From NCBI GenBank assembly GCA_934636425.1, contig CAKUAV010000002.1, positions 1 through 61,679 on the forward strand: 61,679 nucleotides of DNA, read 5' to 3'. Every line of letters begins with the position of its first letter. The first letter of the stretch is position 1. Below are positions 1 to 9,362 of this stretch, one piece after another. The position numbers were made by a program, and so were the translations under genes. The notes under the pieces are model-generated. The model was not told the origin of the DNA, searched no databases, and saw nothing but the letters and a program-made list of their open reading frames with translations. This DNA comes from an uncultured Clostridia bacterium. Lineage in GTDB: Bacteria > Bacillota > Clostridia > Christensenellales > Aristaeellaceae.

Positions 1-1890
1 CTGATCCATGCCCATGATGCGGCCGCGGCGCTTGTTCATGTCGCCGATGATGTCGCCCATGTACTCGTCGGGCACCATGACCTCGACGTGATAGATCGGC
101 TCGAGCAGCACGGGGCTGGCGCCGGTCAGCTGCTTGAACGCGATGCGGGCGGCCGTCTTGAAGGCCATTTCAGAGGAATCGACCGGATGGTAGGAGCCGT
201 CGTACAGCTGCGCGGTCAGGCCGACAACCGGGAAGCCCGCCAGCACGCCGTGCTGTATGTTGTCGCGCAGGCCCTTTTCAACCGCGGGAATGAAGTTGCG
301 CGGGACGGTGCCGCCCACGACCGCGTCCTCAAAATGGAACTCGGTATCGGTCGGATCGTCGTTGGGACGGAACTTGATGCGCACGTCGCCGTACTGGCCG
401 TGACCGCCGGACTGCTTCTTGTGCTTGCCCTGAACGTCGATCGGCTTGCGGATGGACTCGCGATAGGGAATCTTCGGGAACTGCAGCGTGCAGTCCGCGC
501 CGAACTTGGAGAGCAGCTTCTTCGCGGTCACGTCGATGTGCATCTCGCCCAGACCCTCGAGCACGGTTTCGGTGGTCTCGGTGTTCTTGACCAGACGCAG
601 CGTGGGATCCTCTTCCATCAGGCGGTTCAATCCGGAGAAGATCTTGTCTTCGTCGCCCGCCTTCTTGGCGTAAACGGCCATGCCGATGCAGGGCTCCGGG
701 AACTTGAGCATCGGGAAGACGATCGGCTTGGACTGATCGCACAGCGTGTGGCCGGTCGAGGTGGCCTGCAGCTTGGCCAGAGCGCAGATGTCGCCCGCGA
801 CGACCTTGGGGGCGGGCAGCTGCTTCTTGCCGCGCATAAAGTAGATGGAGCCGGCCTTCTCGGCCTTTTCCAGATTGGCGTTGTACAGCGCGGTGTCGCT
901 GGTCAGCACGCCGGACATGACCTTGACCAGAGAGAGCTTGCCGACGAACGGGTCGGCCAGCGTCTTAAACACCTGCGCGGAGAAGGGCGCGCTCTCATTG
1001 CAGGCGCGCGTCTCGGCGTCGCCGGTCTTGGGGTTCTTGCCTTCCTTCTCGTGATCCAGCGGCCAGGGCATCAGATCGACGATGTCCTCCAGCAGCTTGC
1101 CGGTGCCGATGCGGGTCAGCGCGGAAACGCACAGCACGGGCACGACCAGACCCAGACGGGTGCCCTTGCGGATGCCGGCCACGGTGTCCTCTTCGGACAG
1201 CTCCATATTTTCGAAATATTTCTCCATCAGTTCCTCGTCGGCCGAGGCGGCGGCTTCCATCAGCGCGTCGTGCGCGGCGGAAACGGCGTCCTTCATGCTC
1301 TCGGGGATCGGGATGATCTTGCGGTTTTTGCCCTCGCCGCTGTAGGCTTTGTTTTCAAGCACGCACACAACGCCGGTGAACTGGCCCTTCTCCACGATGG
1401 GCAGCTCGATGGGCGCGATGGCGGAGCCGTACTTTTCGGTCAGGGACGCGAGCGTCTTGTCAAAGTTGGCATTCTCGCGATCCATCTGGTTGACGACAAA
1501 CATGCGGGGCAGGCTGTGCTTCTCGCACAGGGCGTAGGCCTTCTCGCCGCCGACGTCCAGGCCGGACACGGCGCTCAGCGTGATCAGCGCGCCGTCGGCC
1601 ACGGCCATCGGGCCGACCATCTCGCCGGCGAAATCAAAGTAGCCGGGCACGTCGATCAGATTGATTTTGGTTTCATTAAACTCCAGCGGAGCCACGGCGG
1701 CGCTGATGGAAATATGCCGCTTGAGCTCTTCCTGATCGTAGTCGGTCGTGGCGGTTCCGTCCTCCACGCGTCCCTGACGATCGATCGCGCCCGTCACATA
1801 CAGCAACGCTTCAACCAGAGTGGTTTTGCCGTCGGAGCCATGGCCGACGACAGCGATGTTGCGAATATTGGCAGTGGTATAGTCTTTCAT
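1..1890 (-). CDS. Elongation factor G-like translational GTPase (EF-G2 type), 3' end beyond the window
   Basis: Ribosome-associated GTPase of the EF-G/Tet family; 630 residues are visible and the C-terminal part of domain V lies outside the window. The P-loop reads GHGSDGKTTL near residue 16 instead of the GHIDAGKTT of canonical FusA. G3 is DVPGYFDF and G4 is NQMD, a variant of NKxD. These deviations fit the second EF-G paralogue common in Clostridia rather than the main FusA. The ATG at 1888-1890 follows a strong GGGGGAG Shine-Dalgarno site. No rpsL/rpsG/tuf neighbours are present, which also argues against canonical FusA. Family assignment is firm; whether it promotes translocation, ribosome recycling or another step cannot be read from sequence. 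Confidence 0.9.
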   Translation of the reverse strand, partial: MKDYTTANIRNIAVVGHGSDGKTTLVEALLYVTGAIDRQGRVEDGTATTDYDQEELKRHISISAAVAPLEFNETKINLIDVPGYFDFAGEMVGPMAVADGALITLSAVSGLDVGGEKAYALCEKHSLPRMFVVNQMDRENANFDKTLASLTEKYGSAIAPIELPIVEKGQFTGVVCVLENKAYSGEGKNRKIIPIPESMKDAVSAAHDALMEAAASADEELMEKYFENMELSEEDTVAGIRKGTRLGLVVPVLCVSALTRIGTGKLLEDIVDLMPWPLDHEKEGKNPKTGDAETRACNESAPFSAQVFKTLADPFVGKLSLVKVMSGVLTSDTALYNANLEKAEKAGSIYFMRGKKQLPAPKVVAGDICALAKLQATSTGHTLCDQSKPIVFPMLKFPEPCIGMAVYAKKAGDEDKIFSGLNRLMEEDPTLRLVKNTETTETVLEGLGEMHIDVTAKKLLSKFGADCTLQFPKIPYRESIRKPIDVQGKHKKQSGGHGQYGDVRIKFRPNDDPTDTEFHFEDAVVGGTVPRNFIPAVEKGLRDNIQHGVLAGFPVVGLTAQLYDGSYHPVDSSEMAFKTAARIAFKQLTGASPVLLEPIYHVEVMVPDEYMGDIIGDMNKRRGRIMGMDQ

Positions 1891-1975
1891 GAAAATCTCC
1901 CCCTGTTGAATTTTGCGCTCATATAAATAACCGTTCACATCACTGCGGCTGATGCGACTATCACGCGCTAATACA

Positions 1976-2004
1976 CATTTTAACATACTTCGAGCGAATT
2001 GAAA
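1976..2004 (-). promoter_or_regulatory. Putative sigma-A promoter of the EF-G-like gene
   Basis: On the minus strand a TAAAAT -10 box lies 17 bp downstream of TTTTCA, which matches 4 of 6 positions of the -35 consensus. It sits about 85 bp upstream of the start codon. The -35 is weak, so this is tentative. Confidence 0.4.
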
Positions 2005-2182
2005 AGACCCTTTTTGAAGGATTTTTCACTTATTCCTGAGAATCTTTATCTTGCGCCGCTTGATTGAGCGATTTCTTAACATAAAAATCTGTTCCCGCCC
2101 CTATTGCGCGCCGCATCGGCCTGCTATCATGAGACTGACCAAACTGTTTTTTTAACGTCAGAAAAAAGGAGATTCTCCCGCC

Positions 2183-3460
2183 ATGCACCGTCCCCGCTGT
2201 TTTATGCGCGGCGCCGCGCTCGTCGCAGCGCTGCTTCTGTGCGCCGCGCCCGCCCGCGCGCTCGACCTCGGCCGCGACGCGCTGCGCGCGCTCTTTTCAT
2301 CGCTCACGAACGCCGAAAGCGACGCGCTCTTTGCCGAAACGCCCTCCATAGAGCCGCCCTACGCCGCCGGTGCGCTGAGCGACGAGCAGATCACGAGCGC
2401 GCTTGACACGCTCAACGCGCTGCGCGCTCTGGCCGGCCTGCCGGAGGTCGCCCGGGACGCGGCGCTCAATAACATCGCGCAGCACGGCGCGGCGCTTTCG
2501 GCGGCGCGGGGCGTAATCACCCATGCGCCCGAGCAGAGCGTCCATATGCCGGACGACTTTTACGCCCTCGGCGCTCAGGCGGCGGCGCGCTGCAATCTGG
2601 CGCTGTTCAACTGGCACGAGCCGCGCCTGGCCGCGCGCGCCATGGTCTTTTTCATGCAGGACGACACGGCGGGCAATCTCGCCGATCTGGGACACCGCCG
2701 CTGGATGCTCAGCCCGACGATGGGCCGCGCGGGCATCGGGCTGGCGCTGGACGAGCCGGGGCGCTCCTACATCGCGCTCTATGTCACCGACGATTCGGCC
2801 GATTTCGACTACGACTACATCGCCTGGCCGTGCGCGGGCGCCTTTCCCGCAGAGCTCATGAACGCCGCCACACCCTGGTCGATATCGCTCAATCCCGAAA
2901 AATACGATCTGGCCGCGTCAAAGCCGCACGTCACGCTTATAGAGGAAAACAGCGGCGCGCGCTGGGAGATGGCAAGCGGCGACTCTATCGACGCGGGCGG
3001 CGCGTATTTCACGCTGTCCTTCGGCCGCTTCGGCGACGGCCCCGCCTGCATATTCCGCCCCAACCTCTCCGAATATCCCGATCTGGAAAACGGCTATGAG
3101 CAGAATCAGATCTGGCGCGTCGCGCTCACCGGCCTTGTGGGAGCGGACGGCGCGCCCTGCGCGGATGTGTCGTTCACCTGCGCCATGGCCTCGCTCACGC
3201 CGATCGACCCCGCCGGAATCGAGCTGAGCGAACGCAGCCTGTCGCTCGCCGTCGGCGAGGAACGTGCCGTTTCGGCCACGGTCTATCCGCGCTGGGCGGA
3301 CGAGCTCGGCTATACGCTCTCCGTCGACGATCCCGATATCGCGTCCATTGCGCCGGACGGAACGCTCGTCGGCCTGTCCGAGGGACAGTGCACGCTGATC
3401 GCCCGCACCGCCAACGGCCGCAGCGACGAGATAACGGTCATAGTCGTCGGCAGTCGGTGA
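2183..3460 (+). CDS. Secreted CAP-domain protein with C-terminal Ig-like (BIG2) domain
   Basis: 425 residues. A signal peptide (MHRPR, a hydrophobic stretch, ARA cleavage near residue 27) is followed by an SCP/PR1 CAP domain at about 60-200: LDTLNALRALAGLPEV, HGAALSAARG, then GHRRWMLSPTMGRAGIGLAL. This is the layout of bacterial YkwD-like proteins. Residues about 345-423 look like a bacterial Ig-like group 2 domain (IELSERSLSLAVGEERAVSATV, ending DEITVIVV). It is probably extracellular and cell-surface associated. Bacterial CAP proteins have no single agreed activity, so no reaction is assigned. An AAAAGGAG Shine-Dalgarno site precedes the ATG. The upstream gap (1891-2182) holds only the divergent EF-G promoter candidate. 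Confidence 0.82.
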   Translation: MHRPRCFMRGAALVAALLLCAAPARALDLGRDALRALFSSLTNAESDALFAETPSIEPPYAAGALSDEQITSALDTLNALRALAGLPEVARDAALNNIAQHGAALSAARGVITHAPEQSVHMPDDFYALGAQAAARCNLALFNWHEPRLAARAMVFFMQDDTAGNLADLGHRRWMLSPTMGRAGIGLALDEPGRSYIALYVTDDSADFDYDYIAWPCAGAFPAELMNAATPWSISLNPEKYDLAASKPHVTLIEENSGARWEMASGDSIDAGGAYFTLSFGRFGDGPACIFRPNLSEYPDLENGYEQNQIWRVALTGLVGADGAPCADVSFTCAMASLTPIDPAGIELSERSLSLAVGEERAVSATVYPRWADELGYTLSVDDPDIASIAPDGTLVGLSEGQCTLIARTANGRSDEITVIVVGSR

Positions 3461-3523
3461 GCGCTTCGCATTTTCTTCCATATATATAGCGTCTGAAAAT
3501 ACCTCTGAAGGGAGCAACCGCCC

Positions 3524-5548
3524 ATGAAATCGGAAACCGCCCATGCCTTTGCGGGGCGCTGGATCACCGACGGCGAATTCGCCGCGCTCTCGCCCCGCAA
3601 TGTGTTTCACAAGCAGCTTCAAAGCGTCGATCTGCCCTGCGACGAGCACCGCGACCGGCACATACTCTTCCGCCGCCGCTTCACGCTGGAGCGCGCGCCC
3701 GAAAAGGCGCTTTTGTTCATCACCGCCGACGATTACTATAAAGTGTACATCAACGGCGTCTTCGTCGGACAGGGGCCCGCGCCAGCCTACCACTTCCGGT
3801 ATGGCTACAACACATTCGACGTTTCCTCCTTCCTGCGCGCGGGCGGGAATGTGATCGCCGTTCACACGCTGTACCAGGGGCTGATCAACCGCGTGTGGGT
3901 CAGCGGCGATCAGCGCCACGGCCTGATCTGCGATCTGGAAGCGGACGGCCAAATCGCGCTTTCCAGCGACGAGGCTTTCCTGACGCATCCTCACACCGCC
4001 TACCGCGAGACGGGAACCGCCGGCTACAGGACGCAATTCCTCGAGAGCTACGATTCCGCCGCGCCCGAGGTCGGCTTCGAGCGGCTCGACTTCGACGATT
4101 CCAGCTGGCTTCCCGCACAGGCGCGGCAAAACCTCGATTACACGCTCGTGCCGCAGCCGACCGAAACGCTGCGCTTTGAATCGATCAGTCCCGCCAAAAT
4201 CGAGCGGCGCGGCAGGGTCATGCGGCTCGATTTCGGCGCGTGCCGCGTGGGCTATCTCACGGCGTGCGCTCGGGGGCGCGCGGGCGACGAGATCATCGTT
4301 CATTGCGGGCAGGAATTAAACGACGACGGCTCGCTGCGCTGGAAAATGCGCGCCAACTGCGATTATGAGGAGACATGGCGGCTCTCCGGCGGGCGCGACG
4401 CGCTCGACTGGTTCGACTACAAGACGTTCCGCTACGCCGAGCTGACGCTGCCCGAGGGTTGCACAATTACAGGCGTCGCTCTGCGGGCGCGGCACTATCC
4501 CTTCTCGCTCAGGGCAGCCATGAACCCGGCCGCGGCCAGCGACGACGGACTGCGCGCAATCTGGAATCTGTGCGTCTCCTCGCAGAAATACGGCGTGCAG
4601 GAGGTCATTCAGGACTGCATGGAGCGCGAAAAGGGCTTCTATGTGGGCGACGGCTGCTACACGGCGCTGGCCAATCTGGTGCTGACGCGGGACGATTCCA
4701 TCGTGCGCAAGCTGATCGACGACGCGTTCGCCTCGACGTTCATCACCGAGGGCATGGTCACCTGTCTGGACTGCGCCTTCATGCAGGAAATCGCCGAGTA
4801 TCCGCTGATGCTGATCTCGCTGATCCTCTGGCATTTCCGCCTGTGCGGCGACAGGGACTATCTGGCGCAAAACTATCCCAAAGTCTGCCGCCTGCTGGAC
4901 GCCTACCGTGCCGACTACGAGAGGGACTTCCTGCTGCAAAATCTGGACAAATGGTGCGTGGTCGAATGGCCGGCCAACTTCCGCGACGGCTACGACGTGG
5001 ACATCACAGAGGGCAGGGTGTGCCGCACGCCGCACATCGCCATCAACGCCTACTATCTCGAGGCGATACACTGCGCCAATCAGATCGCCGCGCTGCTGGG
5101 CGAGAGCGCCTATCGCGACGAAGCGCCGCTGCGCGCGCGTTTCACCGCCGCCTTCTATGACGAGACGCGCCATGTTTTCCGCGACAGCACCGAGACGCGG
5201 CACGCCAGCTTCATCGGCAACGCGCTGGCCTACGGCTTCCGGCTCTATCCGGACGAGACGTGCGCCGAGACCATCGAAGCGTGGATCGACCGCGTGGGCA
5301 TCACCGCCGTCGGGCTGTTCGGCGTGTGGCCGCTCCTGTGCGGGCTGGTGCGGCGCGGAAAGCATGAGCGCGTGCTCTCGCTCATCGGCGATGAGAACGC
5401 GTGGAAGCGCATGCTCCGCGAGGGCGCGACCAGCACGTTCGAGGGCTGGGGCAAGGACACAAAGTGGAACACATCGCTCTTCCACCTGACAATGACCGAC
5501 GCGGCCGTATTTTTGGCGGACATTGATCTCGAGGCGCTGTTTGGCTGA
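3524..5548 (+). CDS. Family 78 glycoside hydrolase (alpha-L-rhamnosidase-like)
   Basis: 674 residues without signal peptide, so probably cytoplasmic. The N-terminal beta-sandwich (about 40-140, NVIAVHTLYQGLINRVWVSG) is of the type that precedes GH78 (alpha/alpha)6 barrels. The catalytic block reads DCMEREKGFYVGD: D364, E369 and D376 match the 0/+5/+12 spacing of the DCPxRxE...GD acidic cluster of GH78 enzymes. A late W-rich segment (STFEGWGKDTKWNTSLFH) resembles the C-terminal catalytic-Glu region. It likely removes terminal L-rhamnose from oligosaccharides or glycosides. The start is supported by AAGGGAG 11 bp upstream. It lies 63 bp after the CAP gene and ends at its own terminator. Substrate is inferred from family only. 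Confidence 0.85.
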   Translation: MKSETAHAFAGRWITDGEFAALSPRNVFHKQLQSVDLPCDEHRDRHILFRRRFTLERAPEKALLFITADDYYKVYINGVFVGQGPAPAYHFRYGYNTFDVSSFLRAGGNVIAVHTLYQGLINRVWVSGDQRHGLICDLEADGQIALSSDEAFLTHPHTAYRETGTAGYRTQFLESYDSAAPEVGFERLDFDDSSWLPAQARQNLDYTLVPQPTETLRFESISPAKIERRGRVMRLDFGACRVGYLTACARGRAGDEIIVHCGQELNDDGSLRWKMRANCDYEETWRLSGGRDALDWFDYKTFRYAELTLPEGCTITGVALRARHYPFSLRAAMNPAAASDDGLRAIWNLCVSSQKYGVQEVIQDCMEREKGFYVGDGCYTALANLVLTRDDSIVRKLIDDAFASTFITEGMVTCLDCAFMQEIAEYPLMLISLILWHFRLCGDRDYLAQNYPKVCRLLDAYRADYERDFLLQNLDKWCVVEWPANFRDGYDVDITEGRVCRTPHIAINAYYLEAIHCANQIAALLGESAYRDEAPLRARFTAAFYDETRHVFRDSTETRHASFIGNALAYGFRLYPDETCAETIEAWIDRVGITAVGLFGVWPLLCGLVRRGKHERVLSLIGDENAWKRMLREGATSTFEGWGKDTKWNTSLFHLTMTDAAVFLADIDLEALFG

Positions 5549-5565
5549 TTGTCCTGAAATACAAC

Positions 5566-5609
5566 CACCCCGAAGCGGCGTTGATCGCGTCGCTTCGGGG
5601 TGATTTTTG
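5566..5609 (+). terminator. Rho-independent terminator of the GH78 gene
   Basis: Near-perfect stem CACCCCGAAGCG / CGCTTCGGGGTG followed by ATTTTTG, 18 bp after the stop codon. Confidence 0.88.
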
Positions 5610-5616
5610 TCGGTGT

Positions 5617-6217
5617 GCGGAAAATCGGCGCATCCCCGCGCCGCCGCAAAAAGAACAACGCTTAACCCGCTGATCTCATCCCTTTGCATTCGCTGGAGTG
5701 AAGCCCTTGTCGAGCGCCTTTTGACTGCCGAAAAGAGAACTTCCAAGCCTTCGTATAAAGCGTATTCCCGTGCGCGCTTTCATCCGCTCAGTGAAAAAGC
5801 AGGACTTCGGCTTGTCGAGCGGAAAATCAGCGCATCCCCGCGCCGCCGCAAAAAGAACAACGCTCAGCCTGCAAGTTTCGTCCCTTCGCATTCGTTGGAG
5901 CGAAGCCCCCGTCAAGCGCCTTTTGACTGCCGAAAAGAGACCTTCCAAGCCTTCGTATAAAGCGTATTCCCGCACGTGCTTTCATCCGCTCAGTGAAAAA
6001 GCAGGACTTCGGCTTGTCGAGCGGAAAATCAGCGCATCCCCGCGCCGCTGCAAAAAAGATGATGCTCAGCCTGCAAGTTTCGTCCCTTCGCATTCGTTGG
6101 AGCAATGCCCCCGTCAAGCGCCTTTTGGTTGCCGAAAAGAGACCTTCCAAGTCTTCGTATAAAGCGCATCCCCGCACGCATTCTTCTGCTCATTGAAAAA
6201 GGCAATATTTCGGCTTG
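5617..6217. repeat. Three tandem copies of a 202-bp repeat
   Basis: The string GGAAAATC(A/G)GCGCATCCCCGC recurs at about 5619, 5821 and 6023, exactly 202 bp apart; the last copy is slightly shortened. Copies are roughly 85-95% alike by eye. The short ORFs on both strands are artefacts of the repetition: they have no Shine-Dalgarno site and no protein-like composition. The array fills the gap between the GH78 and recA terminators. Confidence 0.92.
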
Positions 6218-6267
6218 AAACCGCTAAAAAAGCGTTCAAACGACGCGCTCCATCCTGTCCAAAACGC

Positions 6268-6307
6268 AAAAGCGGCCTGCCCGACGCAAACCGCGCCGGA
6301 CAGGCCG
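6268..6307 (-). terminator. recA terminator
   Basis: On the minus strand CGGCCTGTCCGGCGC pairs with GCGTCGGGCAGGCCG and is followed by CTTTTGCGTTTT, about 30 bp after the recA stop. Confidence 0.85.
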
Positions 6308-6337
6308 TAACCCCATGCATTTTTAAGCGGACGACGC

Positions 6338-7447
<1,110 letters not shown>

Positions 7448-7488
7448 ACGAACGAATCCCCCTGTTCATACGTTCTTTTCTGTGTCCT

Positions 7489-7517
7489 ATTATACTATGA
7501 CTTGCCCCGCAAGGCAA
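7489..7517 (-). promoter_or_regulatory. recA promoter
   Basis: Minus strand TTGCCT, 17 bp, TATAAT; about 42 bp upstream of the ATG. The -35 box is embedded in a small palindrome (CTTGCC TTGCGG GGCAAG). Confidence 0.72.
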
Positions 7518-7626
7518 GCGAAAAAGGCATCAATTTACATGGCGTTCGAAAGAAAAAGCCCCGCGGAGCGCGTCGCCCTTCAAGGCAGCGCGCGCGGGAC
7601 AAATTCATGTGTAAAAAGGGGGCGCC

Positions 7627-7971
7627 TTACAGGCCGTCCCACGGAATCTCGCCCCTGCGCATATAAAGGCTGCGCGTGAGCAGATATTCGTCCGAGCGCA
7701 TTTGAATTTCGTCCGAAAGCGGATGATCGATGCGCTCCAGACCGAGCAGCAGATAATCCAGACTGACGGCCAGCGTGCGCGCCGCATTGATCAAAAACTC
7801 CAGCGACGGATTCTTGCGGCCATATTCGATGTTGCACAAATGCGCCTTGCTGACGCCGGTCTGTGTGGCGAACTGCTCGGGCGTGAGCCGCCGCTGGGTT
7901 CGCGCGTCGCGGATGCGCAATCCAATCAGCAGCGGGCTGTCGTTCCTGAGTGTGATCTGATCAAAATCCAT
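7627..7971 (-). CDS. Small Xre-family helix-turn-helix regulator
   Basis: 114 residues with one HTH_3 domain at about 15-70 (LRIRDARTQRRLTPEQFATQTGVSKAHLCNIEYGRKNPSLEFLI), followed by a short tail. It is a DNA-binding transcriptional regulator with unknown target. GAGAGG, 8 bp upstream of the ATG at 7969-7971, decides the start; an upstream in-frame Met at 8004 would lie inside a repeat element. Only about 15 bp separate the start codon from MITE-like copy A, so its promoter probably lies inside that element or the gene was cut off from its original promoter. Confidence 0.85.
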   Translation of the reverse strand: MDFDQITLRNDSPLLIGLRIRDARTQRRLTPEQFATQTGVSKAHLCNIEYGRKNPSLEFLINAARTLAVSLDYLLLGLERIDHPLSDEIQMRSDEYLLTRSLYMRRGEIPWDGL

Positions 7972-7984
7972 GGCTCTACCTCTC

Positions 7985-8288
7985 ATTGCGCGATTCTTTC
8001 GCACAACGTCAGACTGTCGAAAAAAACTTGGAGAGCTTGAGAGAGGCGGAGCTCTCTCGAGCTTTTAATCGTGCCCGGCGGCGTATACGGCGGGCGTGAG
8101 GCGATTGAAAGCGGCTGAAAATCTCATTTTCCAGAGCAAAAAGCGTTCCCTCGCAGTTTTTGCGCCCGGAAATCCGAAAGATTTTTAGCAAAAACCGGCC
8201 GGAACGGCAGCGGCGCTTGCTCTTCCGTCCGCCAGCTTGTCAAAAACTTTCCTGACGAGCTGCATTGCGCGATTCTTCCGCACAACGT
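7985..8288 (+). repeat. MITE-like dispersed element, copy A, with flanking duplicated palindromes
   Basis: The body (8010-8263) starts CAGACTGTCGAAAAAA and ends AGCTTGTCAAAAACTTTCC then TGACGAGCTG, giving imperfect terminal inverted repeats. Inside are a hairpin (8033-8063, GAGAGAG / CTCTCTC arms), the core CCGGCGGCGTATACGGCGGG, and a block (8115-8142) identical to copy B. Both ends carry the same 25-bp palindrome (arms TTGCGCGA / TCGCACAA) at 7985-8009 and 8264-8288, differing at one base, like a target-site duplication. Confidence 0.75.
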
Positions 8289-8489
8289 ATAAAAAAATCT
8301 CGCGGACTGTCATTGGAGCGCTCTGGCCGCGTCTTCCGTCTCAGGAGTTCGACTCCGGCGAAAGCGCAAAAGCCGCCTGTTTCCCTCTTCGGACGGCGCT
8401 TCAGCTCCAAAATCCGCGATTGTAAATCAGATATGTTTGAAAGAGGCCCCGCCTCTGAGAAAACGCGCCCTGCGCGCGGCAAGGTCATG

Positions 8490-8521
8490 AAAAGAAGCGC
8501 AGCAAATGTACTGCGCTCCTT
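8490..8521 (-). terminator. rpmB terminator
   Basis: Minus strand GAAGGAGCGCAG, loop TACATTTG, CTGCGCTTCTTTTC; 16 bp after the rpmB stop codon. Confidence 0.82.
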
Positions 8522-8536
8522 CACAATGCCTTGAGC

Positions 8537-8725
8537 TTAAACGCGCTCCACTTTGCCACTGCGCAGACAACGGGTGCACACGTACATACGGGTAGGCGTT
8601 CCGTTCACATTCACGCGGACACGCTGCGTGTTAGGAGCCCAGGTACGGCGAGTTTTATGGTTGGAATGGCTCACGCTGTTGCCGGAGACAACACCCTTGT
8701 GGCAGACCTCACAAAACTTTCCCAT
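8537..8725 (-). CDS. rpmB: 50S ribosomal protein L28
   Basis: 62 residues, full length. It has the typical L28 core (SNHKTRRTWAPNTQRVRVNVNG) and C-terminal KVERV. Two CxxC pairs (C5/C8 and C50/C53) make it the zinc-binding C+ form. It is a structural component of the large ribosomal subunit. AGGAGG lies a few bases before the ATG. It is transcribed divergently from yloU-fakA, an arrangement widespread in Bacillota. Confidence 0.97.
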   Translation of the reverse strand: MGKFCEVCHKGVVSGNSVSHSNHKTRRTWAPNTQRVRVNVNGTPTRMYVCTRCLRSGKVERV

Positions 8726-8765
8726 CGATCACACCTCCTTTAGGCGTTCGCATAAAACACTAGGT

Positions 8766-8794
8766 ATTATAGCAGTTCTCGCGGCGATTTGCAA
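8766..8794 (-). promoter_or_regulatory. rpmB promoter
   Basis: Minus strand TTGCAA, 17 bp, TATAAT; a near-consensus sigma-A promoter about 40 bp upstream of rpmB. Confidence 0.8.
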
Positions 8795-8907
8795 GTAGTT
8801 TATGTGAATTTCTTTGGCGCAGCGGCATATTTTTGTCTCTGACGGGAAATTTAATGCGAAAATATCGGCTCAAACACAATTTCTTATCATCTTTAGCATT
8901 GGGGCGC

Positions 8908-8936
8908 TTGCATCAGGGCGCGATCTCATGTATACT
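8908..8936 (+). promoter_or_regulatory. Promoter of yloU-fakA
   Basis: TTGCAT, 17 bp, TATACT, about 42 bp upstream of the yloU start codon. Confidence 0.8.
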
Positions 8937-8978
8937 ATCCTTACATATAGGACATATCCTCGATTGGAGGTTTCGCTT

Positions 8979-9329
8979 ATGGACTGCAAATTTACCACTG
9001 AATTGGGCACCGTCACCGTCAATGAAGACGTCCTGCTGAAGGTCGCCGGCTATTCCGCCCTCGAGTGCTACGGCATCGTCGGCATGGCGGCCAAGCGGAC
9101 GACCGACGGGCTTGTCCAGCTTCTCGGCCGCGAAAATCTGGGCCGCGGCGTGCGCATCCGGCCGGCAACCGACTCCGTAAACGTCGATCTGTTCATCATC
9201 GTCGAATACGGCATTTCGATCAGCGCCGTCGCCGCCAATATCATCGACACCGTCAAATACAAAATCGAGCATCTGACCGGCATCAAAGTCGACAAGGTCA
9301 CTGTTTCGGTGGAAGACATCCGCGTCTGA
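8979..9329 (+). CDS. Asp23/Gls24 family protein (YloU-like)
   Basis: 116 residues matching the Asp23/Gls24 (DUF322) family: a beta-rich N-terminus (GTVTVNEDVLLKVAGYSALECYGIVGM), GVRIRPATDSVNVDLFIIVEYG, then an amphipathic helix and VDKVTVSVEDIRV. Members are linked to envelope or alkaline stress in Gram-positives; the biochemical role is unresolved. GGAGG 8 bp before the ATG at 8979 sets the start and rules out the longer upstream reading frame, which would include the promoter. It precedes fakA by 33 bp in the conserved yloU-yloV order. Confidence 0.92.
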   Translation: MDCKFTTELGTVTVNEDVLLKVAGYSALECYGIVGMAAKRTTDGLVQLLGRENLGRGVRIRPATDSVNVDLFIIVEYGISISAVAANIIDTVKYKIEHLTGIKVDKVTVSVEDIRV

Positions 9330-9362
9330 TCGCTCATGGATGTCTGAATGGAGGAATGTAAA

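Noticed and set aside
88..1926. 612-codon plus-strand ORF
   Set aside because: It is antisense to the EF-G-like gene, rich in His/Arg/Leu/Gly as expected for an opposite-strand shadow in GC-rich DNA, and has no Shine-Dalgarno site.
3310..3600. Extension of the GH78 gene upstream into the CAP gene, and other small minus ORFs here
   Set aside because: The Shine-Dalgarno site and codon use fix the start at 3524; the small ORFs are antisense shadows.
5607..6196. Overlapping short ORFs with repeated peptide on both strands
   Set aside because: They arise from the 202-bp DNA repeat; frames exist on both strands at once, without Shine-Dalgarno sites, and the period is not a multiple of 3 (202).
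7450..7480. LexA (DinR) box before recA
   Set aside because: GAAC and GTTC words occur, but not in the GAAC-N4-GTTC arrangement; the spacing and orientation are wrong.
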